A DNA stretch of 64,000 nucleotides. Source: Phaeobacter gallaeciensis DSM 26640. GTDB taxonomy: Bacteria > Pseudomonadota > Alphaproteobacteria > Rhodobacterales > Rhodobacteraceae. Every line of letters starts with the position of its first letter. Within the stretch, counting starts at the first letter, position 1. The stretch covers positions 2,239,001 through 2,303,000 of the forward strand of contig NC_023137.1 in NCBI RefSeq assembly GCF_000511385.1, given 5' to 3'. The notes under the pieces are model-generated. The model made no database searches and was not told the DNA's origin. It saw nothing but the letters and a program-made list of their open reading frames with translations. Positions 1 through 9,066 of this stretch are shown in pieces. A program made the position numbers and the translations under genes.

Positions 1-2
1 AA

Positions 3-1235
3 GCGGCAAAGGCCGCTTGTGACGGGCCCGGCCCGCTGATCATCGAGGTACCGGATGATCAGGCCGGCCATCCAGCATCAGGCCGCCATCCGATCTATGA
101 GGATATTCTGGCCGCTGCCGCCCATGATTTCGACTGGATCATGCCCCGGGACGAATGGGAAAGCCTTGCGCTGAATTATACTTCCGGCACCACGGGTCGG
201 CCCAAGGGCGTTGTCTATCATCATCGCGGCGCGTACCTCATGACCATGGGTACCGTGATTTCCTGGCGCATGGTGATGCAGCCGAAATATCTCGCCATTG
301 TGCCCCTGTTTCATTGCAACGGCTGGAACCACAGCTGGATGATGCCGGTTCTGGGGGGCACGCTGATCTGTTGTCGTGATATCACCGCGCCTGCAATCTA
401 TGATGCCATCGCCGACGAAGGTGTAACCCATTTCGGAGGTGCTCCGATTGTGCTGAACATGCTGGTCAATGCGCCCGAAGAGGAGCGCCGCAGCTTTGAT
501 CACACGGTAGAAGTCTTCACCGCAGGCGCCCCGCCCGCGCCCGCAACGCTGGAGAAAATCGAAGCGCTCGGCTTTCATGTCACACAGGTCTACGGGCTTA
601 CGGAAACCTACGGCCATGTCACCGAATGCCTGTGGAAAGGCGACAGCTGGGATACGCTGGACCAACAGGGGCGCGCCGCGATCAAAGCCCGTCAGGGCGT
701 CGCCTTCCCGATGATGGATCATATCACGGTCATGTCCGATGAGATGCAGCAGATCGCGATGAACGGGCAAGATCAGGGCGAAATCGTGATGCGCGGCAAC
801 TCGGTCATGAAAGGCTATCTGAAGAACCCCGAGGCCACCGCCGAAGCATTCCAAGGCGGATATTTCCACTCAGGCGATATCGCCGTGCAGCACCCGGATG
901 GCTACATCCAGATCGCGGATCGCGCGAAGGATATCATCATCTCCGGCGGCGAGAATATCTCTTCGGTTGAGGTGGAGGGCGTGTTGATGGGGCACCCGGA
1001 TGTAAACCTTGCAGCTGTGGTTGCCAAACCAGACGAGAAATGGGGCGAGGTGCCCTGCGCCTTTGTCGAACTGAAACCCGGAGCAACCGTGGCCCCCGCC
1101 GATCTGATCCGTTTTGCACGCGAAACGCTGGCAGGTTTCAAGGCGCCAAAACAGGTGATCTTTCAAGAACTTCCCAAAACCTCGACCGGGAAAATCCAGA
1201 AATTCGAACTGCGCCAACAGGCCAAGTCACTCTGA
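3..1235 (+). CDS. Acyl-CoA synthetase (AMP-binding), 5' truncated by window edge
   Basis: ATP-dependent acyl-CoA ligase of the adenylate-forming superfamily, activating a carboxylic acid to acyl-AMP and then acyl-CoA. The frame is open from base 3, so the N-terminus lies left of the window; 410 residues are visible. The P-loop motif TSGTTGRPKG is encoded near 183-212, followed by the YGLTET motif, the DRAKDIIISGGENIS hinge region and the C-terminal catalytic lysine motif PKTSTGKIQK. The variant VVYHHRGAYL after the P-loop is typical of medium-chain or methylmercaptopropionate-type (DmdB-like) ligases, but the substrate cannot be read from sequence. Family call is secure. Confidence 0.93.
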   Translation, partial: AAKAACDGPGPLIIEVPDDQAGHPASGRHPIYEDILAAAAHDFDWIMPRDEWESLALNYTSGTTGRPKGVVYHHRGAYLMTMGTVISWRMVMQPKYLAIVPLFHCNGWNHSWMMPVLGGTLICCRDITAPAIYDAIADEGVTHFGGAPIVLNMLVNAPEEERRSFDHTVEVFTAGAPPAPATLEKIEALGFHVTQVYGLTETYGHVTECLWKGDSWDTLDQQGRAAIKARQGVAFPMMDHITVMSDEMQQIAMNGQDQGEIVMRGNSVMKGYLKNPEATAEAFQGGYFHSGDIAVQHPDGYIQIADRAKDIIISGGENISSVEVEGVLMGHPDVNLAAVVAKPDEKWGEVPCAFVELKPGATVAPADLIRFARETLAGFKAPKQVIFQELPKTSTGKIQKFELRQQAKSL

Positions 1236-1348
1236 TATGGGTTCATAAAGCACGCGCGGGCGGAACGGTCGCAAAGTCAATTGCTGACGCCCGGATCGCC
1301 GTGCTATTTGATCTGTGAACAATTATCAGAAAAGGTGCATCGTTTTTC

Positions 1349-2359
1349 ATGACGGCATTGCGGGAATATCAACGGCTTGAGGCTGCAGCCCTGTGGCGGG
1401 CCGCCCCTGATGCGCAGCGGCGCGATGTTATCGTTTCGGTCGGGGACGCGACCCTGACCATCGCCGATATGAACGACCGGCCGCTGGCGCATTGGTCGCT
1501 GGCGGCACTCGAGCGTCAGAACCCCGGCGGCTTCCCTGCCCTGTTTCACCCCTTTGGCGACCCCGGTGAAACGCTGGAGATTGCCGAAGATGAAACGGCC
1601 ATGCTGGATGCGATCAACCGGTTGCAATCCGCCCTCACCCGTGCCCGTGCCCGCCCGGGTCGCCTGCGCGCTGTTACACTGCTCTCGACACTGGCCGTTG
1701 CCGCCGGGCTTGCCGTATTCTGGCTGCCGAATGCGCTGCTGTCCCATACGGTCGACGTGGTGCCGGATATCAAGCGCAAGGCGCTGGGGCAGGCCTTGCT
1801 CGGCCGGATTGAGCGGGTGTCGGGTCAGGCCTGCAGCACGCTGGAGACCGCGCCCATTCTGGACCGGCTGGCGGAGCGGCTGGATGTACGCCAACTGGTG
1901 ATCCTGCGCAGCGGTGTGGCCAGCAGCCTCTATCTGCCCGGCGGTATCGTCCTGCTGAACCGTGATCTGGTCGAGGATCACGAAGATCCGGCTGTCGCAG
2001 CTGGCGCCGTTCTGGTTGAACGCGCCCGCGCTGTGGAACAGGATCCGCTGGCTGAACTGCTGGCCGCCGGGGGCATCCGGGCGACCTTCAGGATGCTGAC
2101 AACCGGTGAACTGACCCGCGCGACCTTGGACCGCTATGCCGAAACCGTCATCAGCGCGCCGCGCCCGACCCCGGATGAGACCACGACGCTGGCGGAGTTC
2201 GCACGCGCAGCAGTGCCCTCCAGCCCCTACGCCTATGCGCAGGACATCACCGGTGAAACCGTGCTTGGCCTGATTGAGGCTGACCCGATGGCCGGGCGCG
2301 AGTTACAGCCTGTGCTGAATGATCGTGACTGGGTTCAATTGCAGAGCATCTGTGGCTGA
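1349..2359 (+). CDS. Membrane-anchored M48-like protein lacking HExxH (pseudo-peptidase)
   Basis: 336 residues. One transmembrane segment (about residues 111-130, LLSTLAVAAGLAVFWL) separates a cytoplasmic N-terminal part from a C-terminal part. The stretch SSLYLPGGIVLLNRDLVED resembles the region just before the zinc helix of M48 peptidases, where families have an N-A-F-x-LPGG-x-I-x-V pattern. Where HExxH should follow, the sequence reads VERAR, so both histidines are gone. I infer a non-catalytic M48-fold protein. A purine-rich AAAAGG lies about 12 bases before the ATG. Alternative: an unrelated membrane protein with a chance match. Confidence 0.6.
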   Translation: MTALREYQRLEAAALWRAAPDAQRRDVIVSVGDATLTIADMNDRPLAHWSLAALERQNPGGFPALFHPFGDPGETLEIAEDETAMLDAINRLQSALTRARARPGRLRAVTLLSTLAVAAGLAVFWLPNALLSHTVDVVPDIKRKALGQALLGRIERVSGQACSTLETAPILDRLAERLDVRQLVILRSGVASSLYLPGGIVLLNRDLVEDHEDPAVAAGAVLVERARAVEQDPLAELLAAGGIRATFRMLTTGELTRATLDRYAETVISAPRPTPDETTTLAEFARAAVPSSPYAYAQDITGETVLGLIEADPMAGRELQPVLNDRDWVQLQSICG

Positions 2360-2448
2360 GCCGACCCAAATTTCTCTCAGGGGCAACCCTTAGACGTCGC
2401 AAACCACGCGCCCTTAGCATGCCCTATGCCGGTCTTCTCGCCTTCTGA

Positions 2449-3771
2449 CTAGTTGCTCAACCGCGCTCCGGCAAAGCCTGCTGCGCGTACTTTGGATAGG
2501 GCCGACTGCGCAGCCTCCCCACCAACGAAAGGCCCAGCCAGCACCACCTGCAAAGTTTGTCCCTTGCGGTTCACACGTCCCAGACGCACCGGCAGTCCCT
2601 TTTGACGCAACCGCTGCGCCACCGCTTCCGCCTGCGTCACATCAGCAAGGGTGGCGGCCCGTACATAGCGAGACTGCGCAACAGGCGCAGACAAGACCGC
2701 AGAAGGGTTGCTGCGCGAGGTGGTTCCCGCCGATGGTTGCGAGCGCGTAGACAGACGGGTGACGAGAATATCATCCTCCGCGATATCCGCTGCGGCATCG
2801 GCCCGCTGTCTTGCAGAGAGGGTCACAACAGGCCTGTCTACCGGGCGGCGGATCCCCTCGCGCGGGACCGTGCGTGTCCAGATTGCGGTCCCCTGCGGCC
2901 CCCGGTTCGGATTGTAACGATCCTGATGGGTAATTCGCACGTACCCTGCTGGCACACCGCCATTGGCGCGCGCCAGAACGCCGCCAAGTGACATTTCGGC
3001 ACGGCGCGGGTTAAGACGATCATCGCCCCAGGCCCGACGATAGCCCTCAGGCACCTTCAGACCACGGCTCAGCGCGCGTTCCTGATAGACATGTTTGGGA
3101 ACCACGCGGGTGTTGGGGTCCAGAACCGATGACAAACGGCTGCTGCCCCCCTGCGGTCCACAGCGTACATCGCCGGTCTGGTTGATATATTGCTGGCTCA
3201 GCGCCGAAGCACCTGCACAGCGACCATATCCCTGACCGATGATTGTGGGCGCAGCGGCGGGCGGGCGATAGGCGTCATCCAGCAGCGGGCGCGGTCGTGG
3301 CGCACGGCCGGTAGAGGCCGCAGTCCGCACCGGCTTGGCCTGCCGAACGGGGCTGCGCTGCGGCTTAGTGGTCGTGACAGTGCGCGGTGCGGTGGATGCG
3401 GCGACCGGGGCTGCGCTCTCGTCAGCGACGGTGATCTCAGCGCCATTCGCGCGTTGGTCCGCTGGCAACGTGATCAACTCAGGCGCCGGTGCGGAGGCCG
3501 CTTTCGGCGCGCTTGGTGCGGCAGCCACTTGTGTCGGTTCAAAACCACACAGCTGCTTGCGGCTTCGGGTCACGCGCGGCACCCATGTGACATTGCCATC
3601 AATACCCGCCCGGATGAAAACACACCCGCGACTGTCGACATATTGCTTGCCCTCAAAGGAGGCAGGCGGAAACTCAGCCGGGGCTTCGGTCGTCCGGGCT
3701 GACTGCGCCTCCGCCCCGCCAAAGCTGGCCGCCGCAATCAAGGCACTTGCAATAATTCTAGTAAGCGTCAT
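2449..3771 (-). CDS. SPOR-domain envelope protein with signal peptide
   Basis: 440 residues from the ATG at 3771, which has GGGG about 7 bases upstream; a TTG five codons earlier is less likely. Residues 1-22 form a Sec signal peptide (MTLTRIIASALIAAASFGGAEA). A cysteine-containing region follows (RGCVFIRAG...KQLCGFEP), then a long Ala/Pro/Arg-rich linker. The C-terminal 70 residues are a SPOR domain (YVRAATLADVTQAEAVAQRL... VVLAGPF), which in known proteins binds denuded peptidoglycan glycan strands at the division site. Probably periplasmic, with a role in division or wall remodelling. No operon partner on the same strand. Confidence 0.8.
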   Translation of the reverse strand: MTLTRIIASALIAAASFGGAEAQSARTTEAPAEFPPASFEGKQYVDSRGCVFIRAGIDGNVTWVPRVTRSRKQLCGFEPTQVAAAPSAPKAASAPAPELITLPADQRANGAEITVADESAAPVAASTAPRTVTTTKPQRSPVRQAKPVRTAASTGRAPRPRPLLDDAYRPPAAAPTIIGQGYGRCAGASALSQQYINQTGDVRCGPQGGSSRLSSVLDPNTRVVPKHVYQERALSRGLKVPEGYRRAWGDDRLNPRRAEMSLGGVLARANGGVPAGYVRITHQDRYNPNRGPQGTAIWTRTVPREGIRRPVDRPVVTLSARQRADAAADIAEDDILVTRLSTRSQPSAGTTSRSNPSAVLSAPVAQSRYVRAATLADVTQAEAVAQRLRQKGLPVRLGRVNRKGQTLQVVLAGPFVGGEAAQSALSKVRAAGFAGARLSN

Positions 3772-3913
3772 CCGAAAGCCCCACAAGATATGGCGGTAGG
3801 ATGCCTGAAAAGCGAATCTGAGTAAAGCAGGGTTTCCGCAAATTAACGAAAGTTCCCAGAGACATCAGACCGCCCGACACGCCCCAGATTGGGCAGGCCC
3901 TCTCCCGGAACGC

Positions 3914-3945
3914 AACAGGGACGCCCGCTATCGGACGCCCCTGTT
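3914..3945 (-). terminator. Stem-loop after upp (operon 3' end)
   Basis: Imperfect inverted repeat AACAGGGACGCCCG / CGGACGCCCCTGTT around a four-base loop, 12 of 14 positions paired, about 33 bases past the upp stop codon. It lacks a strong T-run, so it may be a 3' stability hairpin rather than a complete intrinsic terminator. Confidence 0.45.
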
Positions 3946-3978
3946 TCTACGCGCAGCACATGCCGAAAAGGCACGTGC

Positions 3979-4611
3979 TTACTTGGTCCCGAACATCCGG
4001 TCGCCCGCGTCACCTAGTCCCGGCAGGATATACCCCTTCTCATTCAGCTGACGATCAAGAGAGGCCGTCACGATCGGCACATCCGGATGCTTCTCCTTCA
4101 TCAGTTCCACCCCTTCGGGCGAAGCCAGCAGGCAAAGAAAGCGGATGTCATTGGCACCGGCCTCTTTCAGCAGATCAATCGCCGCTGCAGAGCTGTTGCC
4201 AGTGGCGAGCATCGGGTCCACCGCGATCACCAAACGATCCTTCAGCCCCTCCGGTGCCTTGAAGTAATATTGAACCGGCTGCAGGGTTTCCTCATCCCGG
4301 TAGAGACCGACAAAGCCGACCCGCGCCGAGGGGATCAGCTCCAGAACGCCATCCAGCATCCCGTTGCCCGCCCGCAGGATTGACACAAGTGCCAGTTTCT
4401 TACCCGCAAGGATCGGCGCTTCCATTTCTTCCATCGGTGTGTCGATGGTGGTGGTGGTCAGCGGCATCTCGCGGGTGATCTCATAGGCAAGCAGCTGGGT
4501 GATCTCACGCAGCAGGCGCCGGAACCCGGCAGTTGAGGTGCCCTTGTCGCGCATCAGAGTCAGCTTGTGCTGCACCAGCGGGTGATCGACAACGGTCAGG
4601 TGATCGGACAT
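3979..4611 (-). CDS. upp: Uracil phosphoribosyltransferase
   Basis: Converts uracil and PRPP to UMP in pyrimidine salvage. 210 residues, the normal family length. The PRPP-binding loop [18 protein letters not shown] and the C-terminal uracil-binding loop [16 protein letters not shown] are intact. AAGGAG precedes the ATG. It is the last gene of the minus-strand cdd-deoA-deoB-upp cluster, 142 bases after deoB, which completes salvage of the base released by thymidine/uridine phosphorolysis. Cytoplasmic enzyme; identification is firm. Confidence 0.97.
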   Translation of the reverse strand: MSDHLTVVDHPLVQHKLTLMRDKGTSTAGFRRLLREITQLLAYEITREMPLTTTTIDTPMEEMEAPILAGKKLALVSILRAGNGMLDGVLELIPSARVGFVGLYRDEETLQPVQYYFKAPEGLKDRLVIAVDPMLATGNSSAAAIDLLKEAGANDIRFLCLLASPEGVELMKEKHPDVPIVTASLDRQLNEKGYILPGLGDAGDRMFGTK

Positions 4612-4673
4612 TGGGCACTCCTTTCAGGAAAATTCAAACTCTCTTAGTCCTTGCACCGCAGGACAGGCAAGGC

Positions 4674-4700
4674 GGATTTGGCGCGCATTGGCGCAAATCC
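4674..4700 (-). promoter_or_regulatory. Stem-loop in deoB-upp intergenic region
   Basis: GGATTTG (4674-4680) pairs with CAAATCC (4694-4700), with three further G-C pairs inside and a six-base loop. It lies between deoB and upp on the transcribed minus strand. No T-run follows, so an mRNA processing or stability element is more likely than a terminator. Confidence 0.35.
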
Positions 4701-4753
4701 CTGCAAACATCGCGGTGGAACAAGGGTACCGGATCCTTCACCGGCCCGCTGCG

Positions 4754-5974
4754 CTATACCGCAAGTGCTGGCTTACCCGGCCCTTGCGCAGGTACGTTCA
4801 GATGCGCGGCAACCGTGGCCGCAACATCCGCGAAACCAATGGTGCCCATAGGGCCGATCCCGGCCCCAGCGATCAGCACCGGCACCTGTTCACGCGTGTG
4901 ATCGGTCCCCGGCCAGCTGGGATCGTTGCCGTGGTCCGCAGTCAGGATCAGCAGGTCCCCGTCCCGCAGCTGTGACAGCAATCGGCCGATTTCGCCATCG
5001 AACCATTCCAGCGCCCTCGCATAGCCCGAGATATCGCGCCGGTGCCCATAGAGACTGTCAAATTCCACAAAATTGGCGAAGGTGAGGCTCCCCTCCTCGG
5101 CCTCTGCCACCGCATCGTGTAGATGCTGCATCAGGGTCGCATCGTCGCCTTTCTTCAGTGTATCAATCCCCTGCATAGAGAAAATATCACCAATCTTACC
5201 AATGGCATGCACCGGCTGGCCTGCGTCCTGCACCCAATTGGTCAGGATCGGCGCAGGTGGCATGATGGCATAGTCGCGCCTGTTGGTGGTACGCTGGAAC
5301 CCAACTTCCGGTGTCCCGGTAAAGGGCCGCGCAATGACCCGGCCCACTTTCATCTGATGCAGATAAGGCGCCACCGCCTCGCAGAGCGACAGCAATCTCT
5401 CTAGGCCGAAAGTCTCCTCATGCGCCGCGATCTGGAACACGCTGTCAGCAGAGGTATAGCAGATCGGCAAACCCGACTGCATATGCGCGGCGCCATGTTG
5501 GGCTATGATCGCAGTGCCCGATGCATGACAATTGCCAAGGATTGCCTCGGTTCCTGCCGCTGCGCAGACATGTGCAACCAGGTCGTCCGGAAAGGCCGGT
5601 GTCTGATCCGGGAAGTAACACCAATCCCATGGCACCGGCAGCCCGGCCAGTTCCCAATGGCCCGACGGCGTATCCTTGCCCCGGCTGATCTCACGAGCTG
5701 CGCCCCAGCGCCCGGTGATCCCGGCGCCCCCGAGATCAGGACAGGGCACAGCGGACGCCAGCACCACCGCAGCCCCCAAGCCCAACTGATCCAGATTGGG
5801 CAGGTGCAGGGGGCCACTGCGCCCCTCCTCCGCCTGTCCCGCAGCGCAGGCCTGGGCGATATGGGCCAGCGTGTTGGCGCCCAGATCAGGCAGATCACCG
5901 TTGAAATAGGCCCCGGCATCCGGTGCTCCGCCGATCCCGACCGAGTCCATCACCACAAGAAAGGCGCGCGGCAT
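4754..5974 (-). CDS. deoB: Phosphopentomutase
   Basis: Interconverts (deoxy)ribose-1-phosphate and (deoxy)ribose-5-phosphate, feeding nucleoside sugars into central metabolism. 406 residues, alkaline-phosphatase superfamily. The N-terminal metal motif [13 protein letters not shown] and the C-terminal metal/phosphate motif [19 protein letters not shown] are both present. Its ATG overlaps the deoA stop by one base (TAATG), indicating translational coupling. It processes the product of the upstream thymidine phosphorylase. Confidence 0.97.
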   Translation of the reverse strand: MPRAFLVVMDSVGIGGAPDAGAYFNGDLPDLGANTLAHIAQACAAGQAEEGRSGPLHLPNLDQLGLGAAVVLASAVPCPDLGGAGITGRWGAAREISRGKDTPSGHWELAGLPVPWDWCYFPDQTPAFPDDLVAHVCAAAGTEAILGNCHASGTAIIAQHGAAHMQSGLPICYTSADSVFQIAAHEETFGLERLLSLCEAVAPYLHQMKVGRVIARPFTGTPEVGFQRTTNRRDYAIMPPAPILTNWVQDAGQPVHAIGKIGDIFSMQGIDTLKKGDDATLMQHLHDAVAEAEEGSLTFANFVEFDSLYGHRRDISGYARALEWFDGEIGRLLSQLRDGDLLILTADHGNDPSWPGTDHTREQVPVLIAGAGIGPMGTIGFADVAATVAAHLNVPAQGPGKPALAV

Positions 5975-7284
5975 TATGAAATCCTCTTGTAGATCAGAGG
6001 CGGCACCTCCGGTGCGGCCTTCGACAGCTGATAGGCTGCGCGCAGGCGTGCTTCGGCCACATCCGCCGCCGCCTCATTCGCCGCGTGAATGATCCCCAGC
6101 TGGTCGCCCACAGATAGTTTCTGGCCCAGCGGCGCCAGTTCCGACAGCCCGACCGCAGGGTCCACCACATCGCTTTCGATCATGCGCCCGCCGCCCAGCT
6201 GGACCACCGCCAAACCTAGCGCTTCGCCATCAATGGCACTGACGTAGCCCGCCTGCTCCACCTTTATAACGCGTTGCACCGACGCGGTCGGCAGGGTGCT
6301 TTGCCAGCTTTCGGCAAAATCACCCGGTCCGCCCATAGCAGCCACCATCCGGGCAAAGCGCTCAGCGACGGCTCCGCTGGCAATCGCCTTGCGGATCATC
6401 TCGGTCCCCGCCTCGGCATCCGCTGCGAGCCCACCATGGGCCAGCAACACACCGCCCTGCGCCGCCGTCAGATCCGCCAATGCACCCTCTTCACCTGACA
6501 CGCCGGTGAGCACCCGCATGACCTCCGCCACCTCCAGCGCATTGCCCAAGGCAGGCGCCAACGGCTGGTTCATATCGGTGATCAAAGCCGAAGTTCGGCA
6601 CCCTGCCGCATTGGCAGTCTCACTGAGACTGCGCGCCAGCGCCTCCGCCTCATCAAGCGTTTTCATAAAGGCGCCGGAGCCGATCTTCACATCCAGCACC
6701 AGCGCATCTGTGCTGGCCGCCAGTTTCTTCGACAGGATCGACGCGGTGATCAGATCGAGACTGTCCACTGTGGCCGTCACATCGCGGATCGCATATAGCC
6801 GCTTGTCCGCCGGAGCGATCTTCGCGGTCGCCCCAACGATGGCACAGCCCACACCCTGCATCATGGCCACCAGATCCTGCTCGGACACCTGGGTGCTGAC
6901 GCCCGGAATGGCTTCCATCTTGTCGAGCGTGCCGCCGGTATGGCCCAGCCCTCGCCCCGAAATCATCGGAACATACGCCCCGCATTCCGCCAGAGCCGGA
7001 GCCAGTAGCAGCGACACACAATCGCCGACGCCGCCGGTGGAGTGTTTATCCAACACCGGCCCGTCCAGATCCCAGCGCAGCACATCACCGCTGTCCCGCA
7101 TCGCAAGCGTCAGCGCCCGGCGGGCCTCCACGCCCAATCCCTGCAGACACACCACCATGGCAAAGGCGCCGGCCTGCGCGTCGGACACGGTGCCATTGGC
7201 CAGCCCTTCAGCGAACCAGCGTAAATCTGCGTCGCTTGGGGTGTTCCCCCGGCGCAGGCTGGCAATAATTGCGCGCGCATCCAT
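5974..7284 (-). CDS. deoA: Thymidine phosphorylase
   Basis: Phosphorolysis of thymidine (and deoxyuridine) to base plus deoxyribose-1-phosphate. 436 residues, usual for the proteobacterial enzyme. The phosphate-binding KHSTGGVGD and the family signature [20 protein letters not shown] are intact. It begins four bases after the cdd stop codon and overlaps deoB by one base, so cdd-deoA-deoB read as one transcript. Cytoplasmic homodimer in known relatives. Confidence 0.97.
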   Translation of the reverse strand: MDARAIIASLRRGNTPSDADLRWFAEGLANGTVSDAQAGAFAMVVCLQGLGVEARRALTLAMRDSGDVLRWDLDGPVLDKHSTGGVGDCVSLLLAPALAECGAYVPMISGRGLGHTGGTLDKMEAIPGVSTQVSEQDLVAMMQGVGCAIVGATAKIAPADKRLYAIRDVTATVDSLDLITASILSKKLAASTDALVLDVKIGSGAFMKTLDEAEALARSLSETANAAGCRTSALITDMNQPLAPALGNALEVAEVMRVLTGVSGEEGALADLTAAQGGVLLAHGGLAADAEAGTEMIRKAIASGAVAERFARMVAAMGGPGDFAESWQSTLPTASVQRVIKVEQAGYVSAIDGEALGLAVVQLGGGRMIESDVVDPAVGLSELAPLGQKLSVGDQLGIIHAANEAAADVAEARLRAAYQLSKAAPEVPPLIYKRIS

Positions 7285-7287
7285 ATC

Positions 7288-7680
7288 TTAGCTCCGCTCC
7301 ATGTGATCCGCGCCAAACGCCCCCGGAAGCAGGTCACCAATGGTGGTTTCACGTTCCAGACCGTCGGTTGTGGCAAGCGTCACCTGAACGTCGGCCGCGC
7401 CAAACTCGGCCAGTTTCTGACGGCACCCCCCGCAGGGTGGAATCGGTGCCGGGCAGTCGGCAATCACATAAGCAGCTTCCAGCCGCGTCTCACCGGCGGC
7501 CACCATGGCCGCAATTGCGCCCGCCTCAGCGCAGGTCCCCTCAGGGTAGGCAACATTTTCGACATTGCAGCCAACATAGACGGTTCCGGACGCCGCTCTG
7601 ATCGCCGCGCCGACCTTGAAATTGGAATAGGGCGCGTGTGCGTTTTCACGAACGGCGGTGGCAGCGTCTTTGAGGTTCAT
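7288..7680 (-). CDS. cdd: Cytidine deaminase
   Basis: Hydrolytic deamination of (deoxy)cytidine to (deoxy)uridine, supplying the substrate for deoA. 130 residues, the short homotetrameric type. Zinc ligands and the catalytic glutamate are in TCAEAGAI and PCGGCRQ, both intact. First gene of the salvage operon; the 138-base gap to the bicupin gene at 8916 should hold the promoter, though I see no convincing boxes. Confidence 0.95.
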   Translation of the reverse strand: MNLKDAATAVRENAHAPYSNFKVGAAIRAASGTVYVGCNVENVAYPEGTCAEAGAIAAMVAAGETRLEAAYVIADCPAPIPPCGGCRQKLAEFGAADVQVTLATTDGLERETTIGDLLPGAFGADHMERS

Positions 7681-7818
7681 GGCGATTCCCTGATTTTTTT
7701 GATCACTTGGTCAGAATTGGTGACCCTAGCGGATTTTGCCGAGGGAGTGAAAGCCCCCGGCATCTGCTGGCAAGTGTATCACATCATCCGACCCAAGCCG
7801 CCATCCGCAGATCGCGCC

Positions 7819-8916
7819 TTAGGCCGATGGATCGTCCAATGTGGTGTTGAACACCCCGGGCAGGGTCACTTCAAGCAGCTCCACATCGGCCGACGGCGCG
7901 CTCAACCGGGTCTTCATGCCCGGCGGAATGACGAATGCGTCGCCCTGTTCCAGCTGAAACGGCTCTCGCCCCTGCCCTTCAAGCGTCAGCGTGCCATTCA
8001 TCACAAAGGTGAAGTGAATATCGGTGTCATGGGCCGCCCATTGGGGCGCGCCCTCCCCTCGGCGCACGACCTGCACCCCGGCCACGCCCTTTGTGTTTTC
8101 GGCAATTGTGGTGTCGCGGCAGATATATCCTGGCAGGCGGAACGGCACCCATTCGGCCCCCTCGGCCGTGTTGTAGACAAACCGCTGGCCCTGCCATTCG
8201 CGCTCTGGCCTCAGATGTGGCGTCGGCAGCGTCATCTCATGATCAATCTCGGTCACATGCTCGGCGGGCACGCCAATTTCGATCACCTGCACATTGTCGC
8301 TGGCTTCCAGCACCCGGTGACGGATCTCCGGCGGCTGAATGAAGCAATCGCCCGCCGTCAGCCGCATCTTCTCGCCTTGATCCTCGTAGACCACATCAAC
8401 CCAGCCATGGATGCAGAAGATCAGCTGAAAGCCGACCTTGTGAAAATGGACCATATCCGGAACCGGGCCCCCATCAGGGATGCGAATATGGCTGGCAATG
8501 ATTGATCCGCCCAACCGGTCCGGCACCAGATCGCGGTAGTGCATGCCAGCACGGCCAATGATCCAGGGGGCCTGATCCTTTAGTCGGCGCACCACAAAAC
8601 TGTGAACAGTTTCCGGCATCACCAGTGGCGGATTGCGCTCCTCAATCTCGATTTTGGTGCCATTGGGTGCTGTCAAACGGCGGGCTCCTTCTGCAAACCC
8701 GTCAGGATCGTCTGTCAGAATACGAATGGTGCCAGGCGCTTCACTCGCGCCCCGTTCGATCCGCAGCCGCAAACCATGGCCGGAGAACACCCCGATCGCC
8801 GGATCATCTGCCGGATAGATGGAATCAAGCTTCATCCCAAGTGTTTTCGTATAAAATGGAATGTCGTCCCGCAGCTCCTGCGTAGGCAATCGCAGCTCCG
8901 CAATCGTATCGGTCAT
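7819..8916 (-). CDS. Bicupin with N-terminal glyoxalase-like (VOC) segment
   Basis: 365 residues from the ATG at 8916, chosen because AGGGAG lies 7 bases upstream; the longer frame to 9027 lacks this. Residues 1-75 resemble a VOC/glyoxalase half-domain (RLPTQELRDDIPFYTKTLGMKL). Two cupin barrels follow: one around DMVHFHKVGFQLIFCIHGWVDVVYEDQ...GDCFIQPPEIRH, the second around HDTDIHFTFVMNGTLTLEGQG...GDAFVIPPG. Metal-binding His residues are visible in both. Probably an oxygenase, isomerase or binding protein of unknown substrate. The fusion of VOC-like and cupin parts is the notable point. Confidence 0.75.
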   Translation of the reverse strand: MTDTIAELRLPTQELRDDIPFYTKTLGMKLDSIYPADDPAIGVFSGHGLRLRIERGASEAPGTIRILTDDPDGFAEGARRLTAPNGTKIEIEERNPPLVMPETVHSFVVRRLKDQAPWIIGRAGMHYRDLVPDRLGGSIIASHIRIPDGGPVPDMVHFHKVGFQLIFCIHGWVDVVYEDQGEKMRLTAGDCFIQPPEIRHRVLEASDNVQVIEIGVPAEHVTEIDHEMTLPTPHLRPEREWQGQRFVYNTAEGAEWVPFRLPGYICRDTTIAENTKGVAGVQVVRRGEGAPQWAAHDTDIHFTFVMNGTLTLEGQGREPFQLEQGDAFVIPPGMKTRLSAPSADVELLEVTLPGVFNTTLDDPSA

Positions 8917-9066
8917 TGGTTGCTCCCTTGTCGTCTTTTGCACCACAGTGAGACGAACCGTGTTCAGGTGCAAGCACTTGCCCACCCTGCTGCGGAAGCC
9001 ATGAATAGCCTGTTTCCCTGACGTCAAAAGTCGTTTAACACTAAACTATAGTCTCTGGAGCGCCTG

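Noticed and set aside
7303..8505. 400-codon plus frame opposite cdd and the bicupin gene
   Set aside because: Antisense to two clear genes; sequence has no recognisable domain and is rich in His/Arg/Gly as expected of a shadow frame.
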